A DNA stretch of 6,880 nucleotides from Candidatus Omnitrophota bacterium (lineage in GTDB: Bacteria > Omnitrophota > Gorgyraeia > Gygaellales > Profunditerraquicolaceae): the NCBI GenBank assembly GCA_028687205.1, contig JAQUAP010000062.1:1-6880 (forward strand), in the 5' to 3' direction. Below are positions 5,750 through 6,880 of the stretch, piece by piece. Position 1 is the first letter of the stretch. Every line of letters starts with the position of its first letter. Made by a program: the position numbers and the translations under genes. The notes under the pieces were generated by a model. The model did no database searches, was not told where the DNA came from, and saw only the letters and a program-made list of their open reading frames with translations.

Positions 5750-6742
5750 ATGAAGCTTAAATATTCCATAGACTCCCGCAATCAGCTACTCGTCAAATCC
5801 CCCAAATCCAAAACTCCCCTTACGCCATGCGGTATATTCAGCGTAAATAAGAACAATCAACTGGAATACTGGTTAAATGAGCCGCCCCGCTGGCGTGCCA
5901 TTTATAACCTGCCCAAAAAACTGGTTTTTGAAGGCAGCTGGAGTCTAAATGCCAACCATGACCTTGAACTTAAATTAAGCAAAACGGCCGAGCAGTCTGA
6001 AGGTGAACGGCTGGTCTTAAAAGGCGATATAATTTCAGTTGATAATAATATTTTAGCTTTTGAGGTAGTATCCCGCCAGACTTTACGCATCCTTAAGCTC
6101 AGCGGCGCCTGGCAGGCAGACGAGGCTAACCGGCTGGTTTTTCAGGTTGAAAAGAAGGCTTTTCCCGACGAGCTCATCTTTAAAGCCGGCTGGCAGCTGA
6201 ACAAAAACCAGCAGCTCGAATATACCTACACCAAAACCCGCCTGGCGACAAAATCAAAAATAAACCAGAGTTTTACCTTTAAAGGCTTCTGGAAAATCGA
6301 TTCCCGCCATAAGCTGGTCTATATTTTAGCGCACAGCCCTGACGCGCGGTTTGATTTCAAGGTGCAGCTTGAAAATCCCAATATCTATCCCCAGGATAAG
6401 GCCATAAAATACCGCGTGGGTATGGGCCTGCGGCAGCCTAAAGGCCCGGATTACCGCTTAATCACTCTTTACGGGGAGTGGAAATTTAAGCGTAACTTAG
6501 GGTTGATTTTTAGCATGGATTATGGCAACCATAAGGTGCAGGAAGCCGAGTTTGGCGCGGAACTAACTTTTGAGCGTAATAAGTTTGTCTTTAGCCTTAA
6601 AGACAGAAGGGGAGAGCCGTTGGGAATCACGCTTACCTACAGTTACAGCCTGCTAAATGCGCTGGAACCCCGGGTTTTTATCCGCTTAAAAGCCATCCAA
6701 AAAGAGCTGGGAGTTGAAGCGGGTTTTAGCATTCCTTTCTAA
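5750..6742 (+). CDS. Unrecognised 330-residue beta-hairpin repeat protein
   Basis: No known family is recognised. The protein is made almost entirely of about nine degenerate units with the pattern (L/F)xFxGxWxLDxNxxLxYxxxK. Examples are 58-77 (VFEGSWSLNANHDLEL), 113-134 (LSGAWQADEANRLVF), 142-160 (IFKAGWQLNKNQQLEY), 174-193 (FTFKGFWKIDSRHKLVY) and 237-257 (LYGEWKFKRNLGLIF); shorter ones lie at 2-16, 27-42, 88-107 and 264-284. Each looks like two beta-strands around an Asn/Asp turn, suggesting a beta-meander or closed barrel. There is no signal peptide or transmembrane helix, so a cytoplasmic place is likeliest, although the C-terminus ends in Phe after alternating hydrophobics. I recall similar uncharacterised proteins in Omnitrophota, from memory only. 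The ATG at 5750 has no Shine-Dalgarno, lies 8 bases beyond the perfect part of the palindrome, and has no earlier in-frame start (stop at 5723-5725). Confidence 0.85.
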   Translation: MKLKYSIDSRNQLLVKSPKSKTPLTPCGIFSVNKNNQLEYWLNEPPRWRAIYNLPKKLVFEGSWSLNANHDLELKLSKTAEQSEGERLVLKGDIISVDNNILAFEVVSRQTLRILKLSGAWQADEANRLVFQVEKKAFPDELIFKAGWQLNKNQQLEYTYTKTRLATKSKINQSFTFKGFWKIDSRHKLVYILAHSPDARFDFKVQLENPNIYPQDKAIKYRVGMGLRQPKGPDYRLITLYGEWKFKRNLGLIFSMDYGNHKVQEAEFGAELTFERNKFVFSLKDRRGEPLGITLTYSYSLLNALEPRVFIRLKAIQKELGVEAGFSIPF

Positions 6743-6797
6743 GGCCAATTTCTTATTTATTACCTTGCAAATAAAGAAGTTAGAAGCCAAATAAAAC

Positions 6798-6827
6798 TTG
6801 ATTTTCCCCCATATTTAGTATTATAAT
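6798..6827 (+). promoter_or_regulatory. Sigma-70-type promoter
   Basis: A perfect -10 box TATAAT (6822-6827) follows a -35-like TTGATT (6798-6803, four of six to TTGACA) at an 18-base spacing. The AT-rich surroundings (6743-6835) fit a promoter region between genes. The expected transcription start, about 7 bases after the -10, is near 6834, almost on the ATG at 6836. This is the only strong promoter I see in the window, and it separates the next gene from those to its left. Confidence 0.75.
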
Positions 6828-6835
6828 GTTACCCT

Positions 6836-6880
6836 ATGTTCTGGAGAGTTATCGGCGCCACTGCCGCCATTTTAACCATG
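6836..6880 (+). CDS. Start of a gene cut by the window edge; possible PQ-loop/SemiSWEET-type membrane protein
   Basis: ATG 6836 opens a frame that stays open to the right edge (15 codons): MFWRVIGATAAILTM. The segment is short, hydrophobic and rich in Ala, Ile and Thr, like a first transmembrane helix or a signal peptide. It resembles the 'IGxxAAxLTxxxFxPQ' opening of small PQ-loop/SemiSWEET-like sugar transporters, but the diagnostic Pro-Gln would fall beyond the window, so the product is a guess. No Shine-Dalgarno precedes the ATG, and the promoter at 6798-6827 would start transcription within a few bases of it, suggesting leaderless translation. A later in-frame ATG at 6878 also lacks a ribosome site. 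Confidence 0.5.
   Translation, partial: MFWRVIGATAAILTM

Noticed and set aside
5750..6742. Outer-membrane beta-barrel porin
   Set aside because: Although beta-rich and ending in Phe, the protein has no signal peptide at its N-terminus and the repeat begins almost at residue 2, so export through Sec is not supported.
6747..6781. AT-rich hairpin (about 12 pairs with one bulge and one wobble) after the hypothetical gene
   Set aside because: The stem has almost no GC pairs and no T-run on either side. It would be weak and is likely chance pairing in AT-rich DNA.

Overview
The window looks like chromosomal housekeeping DNA from an uncultured Gram-negative-type bacterium. My best guess is Candidatus Omnitrophota or a close relative. 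That rests on three things recalled or inferred rather than searched: the style of the proteins, palindromic repeats bounded by GGGGAC/GTCCCC, and a lineage-type repeat protein of unknown function. Composition is moderately balanced, with many AAA and TTA codons. All supported genes lie on the + strand.

Layout. The left part (1-2817) is a tightly packed gene string with overlapping ends: the 3' end of nadD (NAD synthesis), rpe (ribulose-phosphate 3-epimerase), a phosphohexomutase (sugar phosphate interconversion) and a PlsC-type acyltransferase (phospholipid synthesis). The overlaps are 4, 14 and 11 bases, so they are probably co-transcribed and translationally coupled. After a 54-base AT-rich spacer with a good ribosome binding site comes rpsA, encoding ribosomal protein S1 with six S1 domains. 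It is followed by tyrS (tyrosyl-tRNA synthetase of the TyrZ-like subtype). Next is an unrecognised 330-residue protein built from about nine beta-hairpin-like repeats. Last, a good sigma-70-type promoter sits directly in front of the first 15 codons of a gene that runs off the window, possibly a PQ-loop/SemiSWEET-type membrane protein.

The most unusual DNA is the pair of palindromic elements on either side of tyrS, at 4430-4504 and 5674-5743. Each begins within about 2-4 bases of the preceding stop codon, and both share the outer core GGGGACG(G/T)TTCT. The first is an inverted pair of 35-base units, each bounded by GGGGAC and GTCCCC and matching the other at 30 of 35 positions. The second is a single hairpin with a perfect 23-bp stem. 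They look like members of a dispersed REP/BIME-like family, possibly mobilised by a Y1 (RAYT-type) transposase. That link is a hypothesis, because no transposase is present here. The first repeat also provides a false upstream GTG start for tyrS.

The genes are mainly ordinary: NAD, pentose phosphate and hexose phosphate metabolism, membrane lipid synthesis and translation. I see no defence system, CRISPR array, tRNA, rRNA or complete mobile element. The items most worth follow-up are the two repeats, the beta-repeat protein and the apparently leaderless promoter arrangement at the right end.
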